Assembly: GCA_016280845.1 (NCBI GenBank)
Contig: JAEEHO010000324.1
Span: 1-32,671 of the forward strand
Source: Paludibacteraceae bacterium
Lineage (GTDB): Bacteria > Bacteroidota > Bacteroidia > Bacteroidales > Paludibacteraceae
Direction of reading: 5' to 3'
DNA length: 32,671 nt
Shown: in pieces, positions 1 through 10,700 of the stretch
Layout of the letters: the number at the start of each line of letters is the position of its first letter
Position numbering within the stretch: position 1 is the stretch's first letter
Program-made: the position numbers and the translations under genes
Notes under the pieces: model-generated
Told to the model about the DNA's origin: nothing
Seen by the model: the letters and a program-made list of their open reading frames with translations, nothing else
Databases searched by the model: none

Positions 1-2
1 CA

Positions 3-692
3 TATGGCTACTGGGAAATCTATGGAAGTGATTCTACTGTCATGGTAGATCTGTCCAACGCAGGTAAAATTGATCATGTAGCAGGTGAGTATGCTATCTC
101 GGCACTCGACCCTGAGTATTCTTACATCAAGACCCAAACTGACTCGATTTGGTTCCTTCAAGGTAGCATTACTTTGACCGTTGAAGACGGTGGTAAGAAA
201 GTAATTGCTAAGGGTGAGGTCCTTGGTTCTGATAGCTTGACCTACAAGCTGAATATTGTTTACACTGAGCCGACTGCGCAGAAGACCAAGAATGTTAATA
301 TCCCTGATGCAATCTACGAGGGATCCTACGCTGATTATGGATTGTACGGTGTTTATGGTAAATCAGCAGATGATATCTTAGTTCAGTTGTTTATCTGGGG
401 TGAGGAGTTCGACGGAACATTCACCGAAGATGACCTTGATGATATGGTATTCGGTAGCGGTATTTTGGATGGTGAAGAGATGGTTGAAATCTATGCTGCT
501 GCAATAGAGGTTGAACCGGCTGCAGGTGGATCCTATGGCGTATCCGGAACTATCCTTGGTTACAACAACACACAGTACAATCTTAGTATGACTGCTACTC
601 CAAAAGCTGGTGCATCCAAGCCGGCTAAGGTTGCTAAGGCATCGGCAAAAAGCATCAAATTCGCTGAACCAAGAAAAAAGATCAGCAAGTAA
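3..692 (+). CDS. Secreted/lipoprotein-family protein, 5' end missing
   Basis: The reading frame is open from the first complete codon, so the ORF-track start at 42 is only an internal Met; the true start lies upstream of the window. It reads YGYWEIYGSD before that Met, matching KYGFWELNAAD in the next gene. The two proteins then stay collinear (AGKIDHVAGEY against SGKLINVVAGEY; VIAKGEVLGSD against VIAKGKVIGSD), so they are tandem paralogues. By analogy with its neighbour it is probably an exported lipoprotein of about 270 residues with beta-rich domains, but the signal sequence is not visible here. It has a Lys/Ala-rich basic C-terminal tail (about the last 25 residues) that the paralogue lacks. 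I do not recognise a named family. A hairpin terminator follows directly. Confidence 0.8.
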   Translation, partial: YGYWEIYGSDSTVMVDLSNAGKIDHVAGEYAISALDPEYSYIKTQTDSIWFLQGSITLTVEDGGKKVIAKGEVLGSDSLTYKLNIVYTEPTAQKTKNVNIPDAIYEGSYADYGLYGVYGKSADDILVQLFIWGEEFDGTFTEDDLDDMVFGSGILDGEEMVEIYAAAIEVEPAAGGSYGVSGTILGYNNTQYNLSMTATPKAGASKPAKVAKASAKSIKFAEPRKKISK

Positions 693-719
693 TCAACTTG
701 ATGTGATATTCTAAAAGGG

Positions 720-745
720 GCTGCCAATCGGCAGCTTCTTTTTTG
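720..745 (+). terminator. Rho-independent terminator
   Basis: GCTGCC (720-725) pairs with GGCAGC (730-735) around a 4-nt loop, and a T-rich run follows. It sits 28 bp after the stop of the partial gene. Confidence 0.8.
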
Positions 746-754
746 TGGAAAAGA

Positions 755-786
755 TTTGCACATCTCAAAAAAATATATTACCTTTG
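755..786 (+). promoter_or_regulatory. Bacteroidota-type promoter
   Basis: TTTG at 755-758, a 20-bp spacer, then TACCTTTG at 779-786 match the Bacteroidota consensus TTTG/TAnnTTTG. It lies just after the terminator and 32 bp before the ATG at 819, so the second lipoprotein gene has its own promoter. Confidence 0.8.
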
Positions 787-818
787 CACCCATTTTTACA
801 TCACACATTACTACAACA

Positions 819-1616
819 ATGAAAAAGATTATTTCTTTTGTGGCTGTTGCCGCTATTGCGCTTGGCTTCGCATCGTGCAAACCGGAAGTGGACAACACTA
901 TCGACGTTACCATCTCCACACTTGGTACAAGCAAAAATGTAACCTTTTGGGATGGAACAGTGAAACCATCCAAGTATGGTTTCTGGGAACTCAATGCCGC
1001 AGATACTACTTATGCCGTTAAGTTGCGCAATTCCGGAAAACTTATTAATGTAGTGGCTGGAGAGTATGATGTAGCGAAACTGGATGACGAAAACTCGTAT
1101 ATTCTCAAATTGGCTGATTCGACCAAGATTCATTTTACTTCCGGTAAGATCACAGTCATCGAAGATGACGGCGGAGACAGGGTTATCGCTAAGGGCAAGG
1201 TTATCGGTTCGGATAACAATGCTTACAATCTGAGAATTGTGTTCCAGGCACCTTATGCTTTTGAGACCAAGGAGATTACGGCTTAAAATGCTATTGTTGA
1301 CGAGAGCATGGCTTCTGCCTACAAACTTTTCGGTGTCTATGGCGGAACATCTGATGCAAAGTATTATACACAGCTTTACTGGTATGGTGATACTATCACC
1401 GGCACATACTATCGTTGTGATCTGGAAGAACAGTTCTGCGGTATCAACGAGTTGGACGGTGATATCAGTTTGGACGGCTCTGATATCTATAGTGCCAATC
1501 TTTCGGTGCAAGTAGATTCAAGTAAAGTTTATTACACAATTGTTGGAAGTGTATTATGCTATAACAATACGCTCTACAAGATCGATATGAAGGCTCTGAG
1601 AGCTCCGAGACCATGA
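819..1616 (+). pseudogene. Lipoprotein paralogue interrupted by in-frame TAA
   Basis: I start it at ATG 819 because that yields a clear lipoprotein signal, MKKIISFVAVAAIALGFASC, with lipobox Cys20. The longer ORF-track start at 756 lies inside the promoter. Translation stops at TAA 1284-1286 (codon 156), yet the same frame continues without another stop to TGA 1616. The continuation (AYKLFGVYG, VLCYNNTLYKI) aligns with the C-terminal half of the upstream paralogue (YGLYGVYG, ILGYNNTQYNL). Removing the stop gives a protein of about 265 residues collinear with its neighbour. The simplest reading is a nonsense mutation leaving a 155-residue N-terminal half. A sequencing or assembly error, or a stop-codon polymorphism, is possible. 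The function is unknown; the protein would be anchored in the envelope. Confidence 0.75.
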
Positions 1617-1670
1617 CCTGTAAAAGAGGAAGTAATTAAGTAATATTCGGACGGAATTTTGTATCTTTCC

Positions 1671-1708
1671 AAAAGAGAGGTTGTCGCGCGATTGACAACC
1701 TCTCTTTT
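1671..1708. terminator. Long bidirectional terminator hairpin
   Basis: A 15-bp perfect stem (AAAAGAGAGGTTGTC at 1671-1685 with its complement at 1694-1708) and an 8-nt loop. The A-run and T-run flanks would let it work in both directions. It ends the lipoprotein transcript. Confidence 0.85.
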
Positions 1709-1734
1709 ATGTGTAGAGCAATAGAACATCGACC

Positions 1735-1858
1735 TGTTGAAAACTCACAAAAAGAACAATTGTATTCTGTTGATAACTTTTTATTTTGGAAAACTTTTTG
1801 TATTCTCAAAAATCATAAAACACACATAATGAGATGGATATATTTTTGTTTTGGATAA
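1735..1858 (+). other. Cluster of DnaA-box-like motifs in AT-rich spacer
   Basis: Four near-matches to the DnaA box (TGTGGATAA on this strand) lie in one AT-rich stretch: TGTTGAAAA at 1735, TGTTGATAA at 1768, TTTGGAAAA at 1785 and TTTGGATAA at 1850. The one at 1768 differs by a single base, the others by two or more. They sit upstream of the nrdD promoter. In AT-rich DNA such matches can arise by chance, so this is weak. Confidence 0.2.
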
Positions 1859-1895
1859 CTTTTAAAAATTGATTGCAAATTTTCTTGTCAAAAAG

Positions 1896-1927
1896 TTTGC
1901 ACAATTAAAAAAAATGCATTACCTTTG
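1896..1927 (+). promoter_or_regulatory. Promoter of nrdDG
   Basis: TTTG at 1896-1899, a 20-bp spacer and TACCTTTG at 1920-1927. The start codon of nrdD is about 200 bp further on, so the transcript has a long 5' leader. That leader contains an 8-bp stem TGCAGAAG (2035-2042)/CTTCTGCA (2068-2075). Confidence 0.8.
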
Positions 1928-2033
1928 CACTCGATTTCCCGAGTTATCGAAATACCAACTTACTCTCGGATTTTATCGAGTCGTTATCGTCCCGTTATCC
2001 TCTCGTATTTGTCTCGTGAGTAAGTGATCAGAA

Positions 2034-2099
2034 ATGCAGAAGCAGTCTAAAAAATGCGTTAGTTGTTCTTCTGCACGGAAATCGTGTTGTTTATATTGA
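2034..2099 (+). CDS. Possible 21-residue Cys-rich leader ORF
   Basis: ATG 2034 to TGA 2099 encodes 21 residues including KCVSCSSARKSCC, with four cysteines and several basic residues. It lies wholly in the nrdD leader, overlaps the leader hairpin and ends 29 bp before the nrdD start. There is no strong Shine-Dalgarno, though Bacteroidota often lack one. It may be a regulatory leader peptide or a chance ORF. Confidence 0.2.
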   Translation: MQKQSKKCVSCSSARKSCCLY

Positions 2100-2128
2100 G
2101 GTAAGAAAATTTTTATAACAAATATATT

Positions 2129-4234
2129 ATGGAAACATACATCATCAAGCGCGATGGCAAAAAGGAGTTATTCGCCATCGACAAGATCAAAAATGCCATT
2201 TCCAAGGCGTTCTTGGCAGTAGGAGCATTTGCAACAGAGGAAACTCTGACAAACGTTCTTTCGCATTTGCGAGTTAACGGCGAGACTTCCGTAGAGGAGA
2301 TTCAAAACCAAGTGGAGGTTGCTTTGATGACCGAAGGATACTATCAGGTGGCAAAGGCGTATATGATATATCGCTATCAGCACACAGAGGATCGTGATAC
2401 CCAACGTCGTTTGGATTTCATGATGAACTATGTGCAGGCCAGCAATGCGGCAGAAGGTAGTAAATTCGACGCAAACGCAAACGTAGAGCATAAGAATATT
2501 GCTACGTTGATTGGAGAGTTGCCTAAGCAGGGCTTTATCCGTCTGAACCGCCGTCTGCTGACCGAGCGTATCAAGACTATGTTCGGCAAAGAGCTGGCAG
2601 ATCGCTATATGCAATTGCTTACCCAGCACTTCATCTATAAGAACGATGAGACCAACTTGGCAAACTATTGTGCATCTATTACGATGTATCCGTGGCTGAT
2701 TGGCGGAACCAAATCTATCGGTGGTAACGCAACTCCTCCTCACAACCTGAAGTCGTTCTGCGGCGGATTTATCAACATGGTGTTCATGGTTTCGTCCATG
2801 CTCTCAGGTGCGTGCGCTACGCCCGAGTTCCTTATGTATATGAACTATTTCATTGAATTGGAGTTCGGTCCTGATTACTACAAACGTGCTGACGAGGTGG
2901 TAGATATGAGTCTGAAACGTCGTACTATCGACAAGATTATCACCGATTGTTTCCAACAAGTTGTATACAGCCTCAATCAACCGTCAGGTGCACGTAACTT
3001 CCAGTCGGTATTCTGGAATATCAGCTACTATGACCGCTATTATTTCGAGTCGTTGTTCGGCAACTTCTATTTCCCGAACGGAGAACAGCCGCACTGGGAT
3101 AGCCTCGACTGGTTGCAGCGCCGTTTCATGCGTTGGTTCAACGACGAGCGTACCCGTTGCGTTTTGACTTTCCCGGTTGAGACCATGGCTCTGCTCGCTG
3201 AGAACGGCGATGTCAAGGACAAAGAGTACGGCGATTTCACCGCAGAAATGTATGCTGCCGGACATTCGTTCTTTACCTATATCTCGGACAACGCAGACTC
3301 ACTCTCCAGTTGCTGCCGTCTGCGCAATGAGATTACCGACAACGGCTTCAGTTACACACTGGGTGCCGGTGGTGTATCTACCGGTTCTAAATCCGTGCTG
3401 ACCATCAACCTGAACCGTGCTATCCAATACGCTGTGCGCAACAATATTCCGTATCAGTCGTACGTAGAAGATATTGTTGACCTGATGCACAAAGTGCAGT
3501 TGGCTTACAACGAGAACCTGAAGAACCTGCAAGAGAAAGGTATGTTGCCACTGTTCGATGCCGGATATATCAACATTGGCCGTCAGTACCTCACCATCGG
3601 TGTTAACGGTTTGGTTGAGGCTGCTGAATTCCTCGGTATTGAGATCAAAGACTCGCCTGAATATGCCCACTTTGTTCAAGAAGTGCTGGGTATCATCGAG
3701 AAGAAGAACAAACAGTTCCGTACTAAGGATGTGATGTTCAACTGCGAAATGATTCCTGCAGAGAACGTAGGTGTAAAACACGCCAAGTGGGATAAGGAAG
3801 ACGGATATATTGTTCCGCGCGACTGCTACAACAGCTATTTCTACAAAGTAGAAGATACAACCATCAATGTGCTTGATCGCTTCCGTCTGCACGGCAAGCA
3901 GTATATCGAGCACCTCACCGGTGGATCGGCACTACACTGCAACCTGGAGGAGCATTTGTCCAAGGAGCAGTACCGTCAGTTGCTGCGTGTTGCTGCTCAG
4001 GAGGGATGTAACTACTTCACTTTCAATATCCCGAACACAATATGCAACGACTGCGGTCATATTGACAAACGTTATCTAAAGGAGTGCCCGCATTGCCACT
4101 CTAAGAATGTGGACTACCTGACACGTGTCATCGGTTATATGAAGCGTGTAAGCAACTTCTCTGAGGCTCGTCAGAAAGAAGCAGCACAACGCTACTATGC
4201 AGAACCGTCCAAAGCGCCGAAATGCTCAAAATAG
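2129..4234 (+). CDS. nrdD: Anaerobic (class III) ribonucleoside-triphosphate reductase
   Basis: Reduces ribonucleoside triphosphates to deoxyribonucleotides under anaerobic conditions, using a glycyl radical installed by NrdG. The N-terminal ~95 residues (YIIKRDGKKELFAIDKIKNA) form an ATP-cone allosteric domain. The body carries typical NrdD sequence, and the C-terminus has a zinc ribbon with Cys639/642 and Cys653/656 (CNDCG, CPHCH). The glycyl-radical motif RVIGY follows, with Gly669. The 701-residue length is normal for the family. nrdG starts inside the last codons (13-bp overlap), which implies translational coupling. Expression comes from the promoter at 1896-1927 through a ~200-nt structured leader. 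I see no good palindromic NrdR box. Confidence 0.97.
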   Translation: METYIIKRDGKKELFAIDKIKNAISKAFLAVGAFATEETLTNVLSHLRVNGETSVEEIQNQVEVALMTEGYYQVAKAYMIYRYQHTEDRDTQRRLDFMMNYVQASNAAEGSKFDANANVEHKNIATLIGELPKQGFIRLNRRLLTERIKTMFGKELADRYMQLLTQHFIYKNDETNLANYCASITMYPWLIGGTKSIGGNATPPHNLKSFCGGFINMVFMVSSMLSGACATPEFLMYMNYFIELEFGPDYYKRADEVVDMSLKRRTIDKIITDCFQQVVYSLNQPSGARNFQSVFWNISYYDRYYFESLFGNFYFPNGEQPHWDSLDWLQRRFMRWFNDERTRCVLTFPVETMALLAENGDVKDKEYGDFTAEMYAAGHSFFTYISDNADSLSSCCRLRNEITDNGFSYTLGAGGVSTGSKSVLTINLNRAIQYAVRNNIPYQSYVEDIVDLMHKVQLAYNENLKNLQEKGMLPLFDAGYINIGRQYLTIGVNGLVEAAEFLGIEIKDSPEYAHFVQEVLGIIEKKNKQFRTKDVMFNCEMIPAENVGVKHAKWDKEDGYIVPRDCYNSYFYKVEDTTINVLDRFRLHGKQYIEHLTGGSALHCNLEEHLSKEQYRQLLRVAAQEGCNYFTFNIPNTICNDCGHIDKRYLKECPHCHSKNVDYLTRVIGYMKRVSNFSEARQKEAAQRYYAEPSKAPKCSK

Positions 4235-4692
4235 CATCGTTTGATATCGTTTTTCAAGAGATTCCCGGAGAGGTGACGCTTGCGCTCAACCTCTCCGGTT
4301 GTCCTTGTCACTGCAAGGGTTGCCATAGCCCGCATTTATGGGAAGATATAGGTGAACCGTTGACTACAGAACTGCTGGATGGTTTGCTTGACCGATACGG
4401 CAGCCAGATAACATGTGTTTGTTTCATGGGCGGAGATCAAGCTCCCGAAGAGGTTTCCCAATGGGCTAAGCGTGTTCACCAATTATCCTTCCGTTCGTCG
4501 CCGCTGCGCACAGCATGGTACTCCGGACGAATGAATATGCCCGAATCAGGAGCTTTTGATTATGTCAAACTAGGACCGTACGTAGAAGCACTTGGTGGCT
4601 TGAAAAGCGAAAAAACCAACCAGCGTCTCTACAAACGAGTAGGGAATGAGTGGCAGGATATTACTTCTTCTTTTTGGAAGAAAACGCTATAA
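4222..4692 (+). CDS. nrdG: Anaerobic ribonucleotide reductase activating protein
   Basis: Radical-SAM activase that cleaves S-adenosylmethionine to generate the glycyl radical on NrdD. The CxxxCxxC cluster-binding motif is Cys27/Cys31/Cys34 (GCPCHCKGCH), followed by a glycine-rich FMGGD segment that corresponds to the SAM-contacting GGE-type motif. At 156 residues it is the usual size. The ATG lies within the 3' end of nrdD, so the two are cotranscribed and coupled. The gene ends 31 bp before a bidirectional terminator that separates it from the convergent giant gene. Confidence 0.96.
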   Translation: MLKIASFDIVFQEIPGEVTLALNLSGCPCHCKGCHSPHLWEDIGEPLTTELLDGLLDRYGSQITCVCFMGGDQAPEEVSQWAKRVHQLSFRSSPLRTAWYSGRMNMPESGAFDYVKLGPYVEALGGLKSEKTNQRLYKRVGNEWQDITSSFWKKTL

Positions 4693-4718
4693 TCACAATC
4701 TTTTAATATTGGAACACA

Positions 4719-4749
4719 ATAAACCCCGCGAATTGCTCGCGGGGCTTAT
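4719..4749. terminator. Bidirectional terminator between convergent genes
   Basis: CCCCGCGA (4724-4731) pairs with TCGCGGGG (4737-4744) around a 5-nt loop. AATAA/TTATT flanks extend the stem. It can serve nrdG (+) and the giant surface-protein gene (-). Confidence 0.85.
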
Positions 4750-4754
4750 TGTTG

Positions 4755-7700
4755 TTAGTAGATCAGCACTTTGTGACTTGATACTTTTTCACCCTGACGT
4801 GCTCGTATGAAGTATATTCCACAAACGAGTGGTAGTGTAACTTTTGTCTCGCCTTCTTCGAATGTGCCGGTTGAGATGAACTTTCCTGTAGATGAATAGA
4901 GCTCATATTCACCTTGAATCAATGCATCAATGGTAACTACAGGCATATGTCTTGGCGCTTGAGTCGGATAGACAATAATCGGGTTCACGTAAACATCCGG
5001 ATTTGGGTCAACGATAGTGAGCGGGCAACTCGGGATGAAGTAGTTTTCTCCGGCGCGCATAGCCTTCATAACGACTTGGTCGCCTGCATGCAGTTGTTTG
5101 CTATACAGATAGCCGGCTCCGTTATTTGGTTGCAGCACATCGTTCACATACCATTCTGTTTGTGCGAACTCGTAACCTCCGTTATAATCAGCCTTGAGCG
5201 GAGCGACTACATCACCCCAGTTTTGCTCAATAATCCAACTCGGGTACTTGACAAGCACGCGGATACTATCGGAGCGACTGAGACCGCAAACGCCATTATC
5301 GAGTACAAGACGCATGGTATAGTAGTCCGGACGAACATAATACGGATGGTTCTGGTAAACGACACTTGCGAACTGCGGCAAATCAACGTGAACAAGCATG
5401 TCTTCCTTGAATGCCTCATTGATGACATCCTCAAATCCTTCTCGTTTAGCAAGAGCATCAAAGTAGATGCTGTAATGTGTCGGCCGTTGTCCTGCGTACT
5501 CGAAGGATATGTCAAAGCCGTCGCCGTCTGCGCATGCATCGCTAGCGCGAGCCGAAGTGATCGTAGTCGGGTGGGCAATACTCAGTTGCAGCGAATAGAT
5601 AGCCGATATGTTAGCCTCGAGTTGGCGTACTGTATCGGTATAATATCCTTCGGTGTCATATACATTGCCACGCCAGGTGTAAGCCTGTCCTTCGCAGATA
5701 ATCACTTCCTCTGTAGCCGGGCGTTGGGTCTCTACTACATTCAGGCGTAGCGTGTATGTGCTGTCGCAATCGAGGTGCGTAGGCCATGTGCGATCGTATG
5801 TACCGGCAGAAGTATACGTGCGGCCCATCCATGTGTACGACTCATAGTCCGTGATCGTAGCATCCTGAATGAAATGGTACGACGGATTGACTGTCAAATC
5901 GAGGTGTAGGATACTATCGCAACCTTCTTTTGTCTTGAGCGTGAAGTCATAGTGTCCGCCGCGTGTGATGGACCTGCCGGCAAAGACAGCAGTATCACCA
6001 TCGCAGATAGTCATGCGTTCGGTTGGTAGATCATATGCCGGTGAATCATATATCTCTACTCGGTAGAGACTATCCATCGCTCCGCTCACCTTAGAGCGAC
6101 GCGGGAAGGTATACAAACCGGCCTGCGTGATTACTTCACCGTCAATCTTAATCTCCGAACCCGGACACAACGGCATCGGGTACCATGGCGACAAGTGCTT
6201 AGCTATCACAATCTGGAAGCGAACGATACTATCGCAACCATATTGGTTCCTCAGCGAATCAACATAGACGGTGTCTCCCTTCGGATACATTTGCCCATCA
6301 CGGAAATATGGCAACTCGTCAGATGAGATATATGCTGTCGGAGCAATTGTGACTGATGCCGGGCGGTTGGAAACATCAATGGTGTAAATTGTATCACCAT
6401 GCTCTGTAGGATGTTCGTAGTGTCCTGCGCCTACTAATCTTCCGAAGAAATCGTAGTAACTACCGCGGCAAATCTCCACATTCTGATGTATTTCAGTCAC
6501 ACGTTTTGAGTTGACAACAATCTGATAGATACTATCACAACCGTGGATTGATATCAGCGTGTCGTAATACGTACCCGGTTGAGAGATATCAATGCCATGT
6601 ATCTTGGTCTCGTAACCAGGCACAATCTCCTGTTTCTCCTTGATGAAGTACGAATCGTGAACATTCACACGGATGTGGTAAACACTATCAAATCCGTAGC
6701 GAGTGGTCAAGAGACTATCGGTGTACAAACCGGATTTGGAGATCTCCTTACCATGCCAATGGATAGTATCCGGCTTACATAGATCAACGGAGTCGAAGAA
6801 GAAGTATGACGGATGTACCACCAGGTGGAGGTAATGTATACTGTCGCATCCAAACTTAGTGGTGTCTGAGTATACATAGTCGCCACCCTTCTTGAGTATA
6901 CGGCCATTGAAGTCAAAGGTCTGCTTATCGGATATGTGTACCGTGTCCTCGCGAGAGAATGTCGGATGAACACGAATGATATATCGTATGATAGAGTCGC
7001 AACCCAACAACGAAGGAATCGTATCAGCGAAGATGGTATCTTTGCGGTACTCTCGACCTTTGTACAAGTAGGTGTTTCCTTGACACAAGTTGATTACTCG
7101 TTCGTCACGTTTGGTCGGATGAACAATCAGGTGCAAAGTGGTGACTACGTGTGACGAGTCAGTCCATGTTGTACGCAGATCGTAGTCTCCCGTTTCGTTG
7201 TACGGTATACCGTGCCATATGTACGGCAGCTCATTGTCGCATATGATGGCGGTCGTGTCGCGATGTACCTCTCTGAGAACAGACAGGACGAGTTCGTGTG
7301 TATTGTAGCAATGGTTGCCGTTATCCACTCTGTGCGTGTACGTACCCGCGGTCTTGTAGTAGGTGCCGTAGAAGAGTATTGAGTCTCCTTCGAAGATAGT
7401 CTTTTGTTCACGCTGGAAGGATACCGGAATAATGGTGAGGTTGAGTTTGACAATACTGTCGCAACCATTAGCCGCAACCAGAGTATCGCGATATTCGCCT
7501 TGTATATTCAGGTTCTGTCCCTTGAATTGGTAGAATCCGTCGCTACAGATTGTGCGTGAAATAGTTGTATCCTTCGGTTGGTTGACAATCAGTTTCATGC
7601 CATAGTACATGCGCACGCCGTTGACATAGGTAGTGTCATTGCGATAGATACCGGCAGAGTATAGTGGCGTAACCATTCCATTCCACTTGTTAACCCATTG

Positions 7701-10700
7701 ATATGGCAGGTCATACGAGCAAACCGTAACCGTGGTATCCACAGCCGGATGAACAATCACTTTGAGGACCGTAGTGCTATCGCAACCGGAAGGAGTCTGA
7801 CCTTTCTGTGTGTAGATAGTATCTTCCGTAAAGATTTGACCATACAGACTCAAGGTTTGGCCTTCGATGATGTGCTCCTCGCGGTAATGGTAGTATGGTT
7901 TGTTAACTTTCAGAATCAGGGTGATGATTGAGTCACAACCCTTATCCGTCGTCAATGTGTCTCGGTATGTACCGGCAACCTTCAGATCTTGACCTGCAAA
8001 GGTGTAGAAGTTACGGTCGCTCTCGCATATACTATCATAGATAGTAGTGAAGACAGGCTCGTTAATAACAAGTTTCAAACCGTAGAACATACGTTCGCCG
8101 TTGACATAAGTTGTGTCGTTGCGGTATATGCCGGCAGCGCGGAGTTCGTTGACTTGTCCATTCCACTTGTTAACCCAACGATATGGCAGATCGTATGAGC
8201 AAACTGAAACTATTGTATCCACAGCCGGATGAACGATCACTTTGAGAACCGTAGTACTATCGCAACCCGAAGGAGTCTGACCCTTGTGAGTAATGATAGT
8301 GTCGCGGGTGATGAGTTCTCCGTTATAGCTGAAGTTTTGACCTTCCACTATATGCTCTTCGCGGTAGTTGTAGTACGGCTTGTTGACTGTCAGAATGAGC
8401 GTAACGATAGAGTCGCATCCGTTAGCAGCTACCAGCGTATCGCGGTAAGTACCGCCTACGGACAGATTCTCTCCATTGAAGGTGAAGAAGTTACCGTCCT
8501 TCTCGCATATACTATCGCGGATAATGGTATTCTTTACTTGCAGTACATTAACAACGCGTACGTAGGTGCTATCGTAGCCTTCTTTTGTTTGCAGGTGTTT
8601 GTAGTATGTGTCACTATTGTATATTCCCTCTTTGAATACCGCAGAATGATCTGCATTGTACCATGTGTATGGTGTCTCATTCGAGCAGATAGTAACAGTA
8701 TCGCGGAAGTAATATGTCGGGTGGATGCGCAAACTGAGGCTATCGATACTATCACAACCGGTAGTGGTAGTGAAATGATATGCATATTCTCCTGCAGCTT
8801 TCAATTGTTCGGAAGCAATCAGCGTACCGGCTTGCCAGTGTTCCCATGTATATGGTGTATCCACGTCGGCAATGTCAACCGATTGGTGACGATGGTATGT
8901 CGGGAATACATTAAGGCGCAACTCGATGATACTATCGCAACCGTATTGAACACTAGTCAGCGTATCGTAGTATATACCCTGGTTGGTCAGGAAGCGTGGT
9001 TGGTTGAGTTTGCTCAAACCGAAACGCAAAGAATCTCCCATACACAATGTGTCAACGATAGTGGTACGCAGAATCGGTAGCACGTCAATGTGACGCACGA
9101 GCGTGCTATCATATCCGTCATGAGTTTGCAGATGCTTGGTGTAGTCTCCACTGGTGTAGATATCCTTGATGCCTTCCCATTCGTATGGTGTTTGGTCTGC
9201 GCATATTGTTATCGTATCACGATACAGATATGTTTGATGAACGCGCAGGCTGAGGCTATCGATACTATCACAACCTGTTGATGCACTGAAGTGGTATGCA
9301 TATTCACCTGATGCATCGAGTTGCTGACTACCAATCAACACACCGTCTTGCCAGTGCTCCCATGTGTATGGTACTTCGCTGCTGGAGATATGCTTTGTAT
9401 CGTGGCGGCGATAAATCGGGAATGCATTGAGTCGCATCACAATTATCGAGTCGCATCCATTAGTCAAACGTGTCAGAGTGTCTTGGTAAACACCGGACTT
9501 TGACAAGAATCGCGGCATATGCATACGCGTCAGGCCGAAGCGTATCGAATCACCTTCGCATATATTCGAATCAAGATAAGTAACGGTGACCTCATTGTAG
9601 TGGACATACAGATCATAGATGCTATCTAATTTGATTCGTGTCTGCAGCGTGTCATAGTAGTGTATGTCTTGGTCTGCATCCGGAGCGGTGTAGGTCTGCT
9701 GATATCCGTCAGCCCAGTTGTGCTTCAGAGTAGATTTAGCAAGAGCACAAATGGTGATCGTATCGCAGAATACATGTGTTTGGTGAACCGATATGTGCAA
9801 ACTATCAACACTATCGCAACCATGGATGCTCGGCATCAGGAAACGATATTCTCCGGCAGCGCGAATGGTGTCGGTCGCATCCTTGAGTGTGCCATTCTCC
9901 CACCATGTATGTGTCCAATAATATGGTATCTCGCGGTCCGTAATCATTACCGACTTATGCGTTGCCGGAATGCGGTTGCGAACGTAGAGATGCAGGATCA
10001 AGATGCTGTCGCAGAGGTTTGTTCCTGGTACGGTGTCATAGTAGATACCGGCAGTATTGAGATAACGCTCTGTGGTAGTCGTTCCGTTGTGAATGTCAAA
10101 TCGCAGTGATGTGCCTTCACATATCGTGTCGTACAAATGAATGATCGGTATAAGACGAGTGGTGACATACAGATCATAAATGCTGTCACGACGGTCATGT
10201 GTCTTCAGCGAATCAATAACATGGAAAACAGAGTCGCGGCTGCCGGCATTGAATTCGCTGACATAACCGGTATTCCATCTGTATGTTAAGCGCTCCTTGT
10301 CTTTTGCGCATACATCTATTGAGTCGCGGAAGTAATATGCTGTGTCAACGAACAAATGCAGTGTATATGTCAGTCGGCACGGCTCACCCAATGTATTAAT
10401 CTCTTTGGCTGGACCGATAGAATCGTAAGCGCCCGTATAGTAACGCCATGCGCTGCCCCACCAGATAGAGTCGCCCATCAGGATATGTGCAGTTGTGTCT
10501 TTTTGTTCCGGATGAACAAACTTGATTGTCCAACGGGTGATACTATCGCACAGATAACCGCGGTCATTGTGCATATAACCATGTTGTACATCCATCCATG
10601 CCGAACTTGTTTGAACCGTGTCGTAATAGATGGTGTCCTTCTTTATCCACGTAGTCTTAGGCCAGAAGAGTTGTACCGAATCGCCTTCGCACAGGTAGTA

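Noticed and set aside
1935-2128. NrdR boxes or a riboswitch in the nrdD leader
   Set aside because: No pair of ACACTATATATAGTGT-like sites and no recognisable riboswitch core; only simple hairpins are visible.
4914-5750. 278-residue plus-strand ORF and many similar ones (8229-9080, 14973-15620, 16119-16736) antisense to the giant gene
   Set aside because: They are shadows of the repetitive minus-strand frame. They show no start signals and no recognisable protein features.
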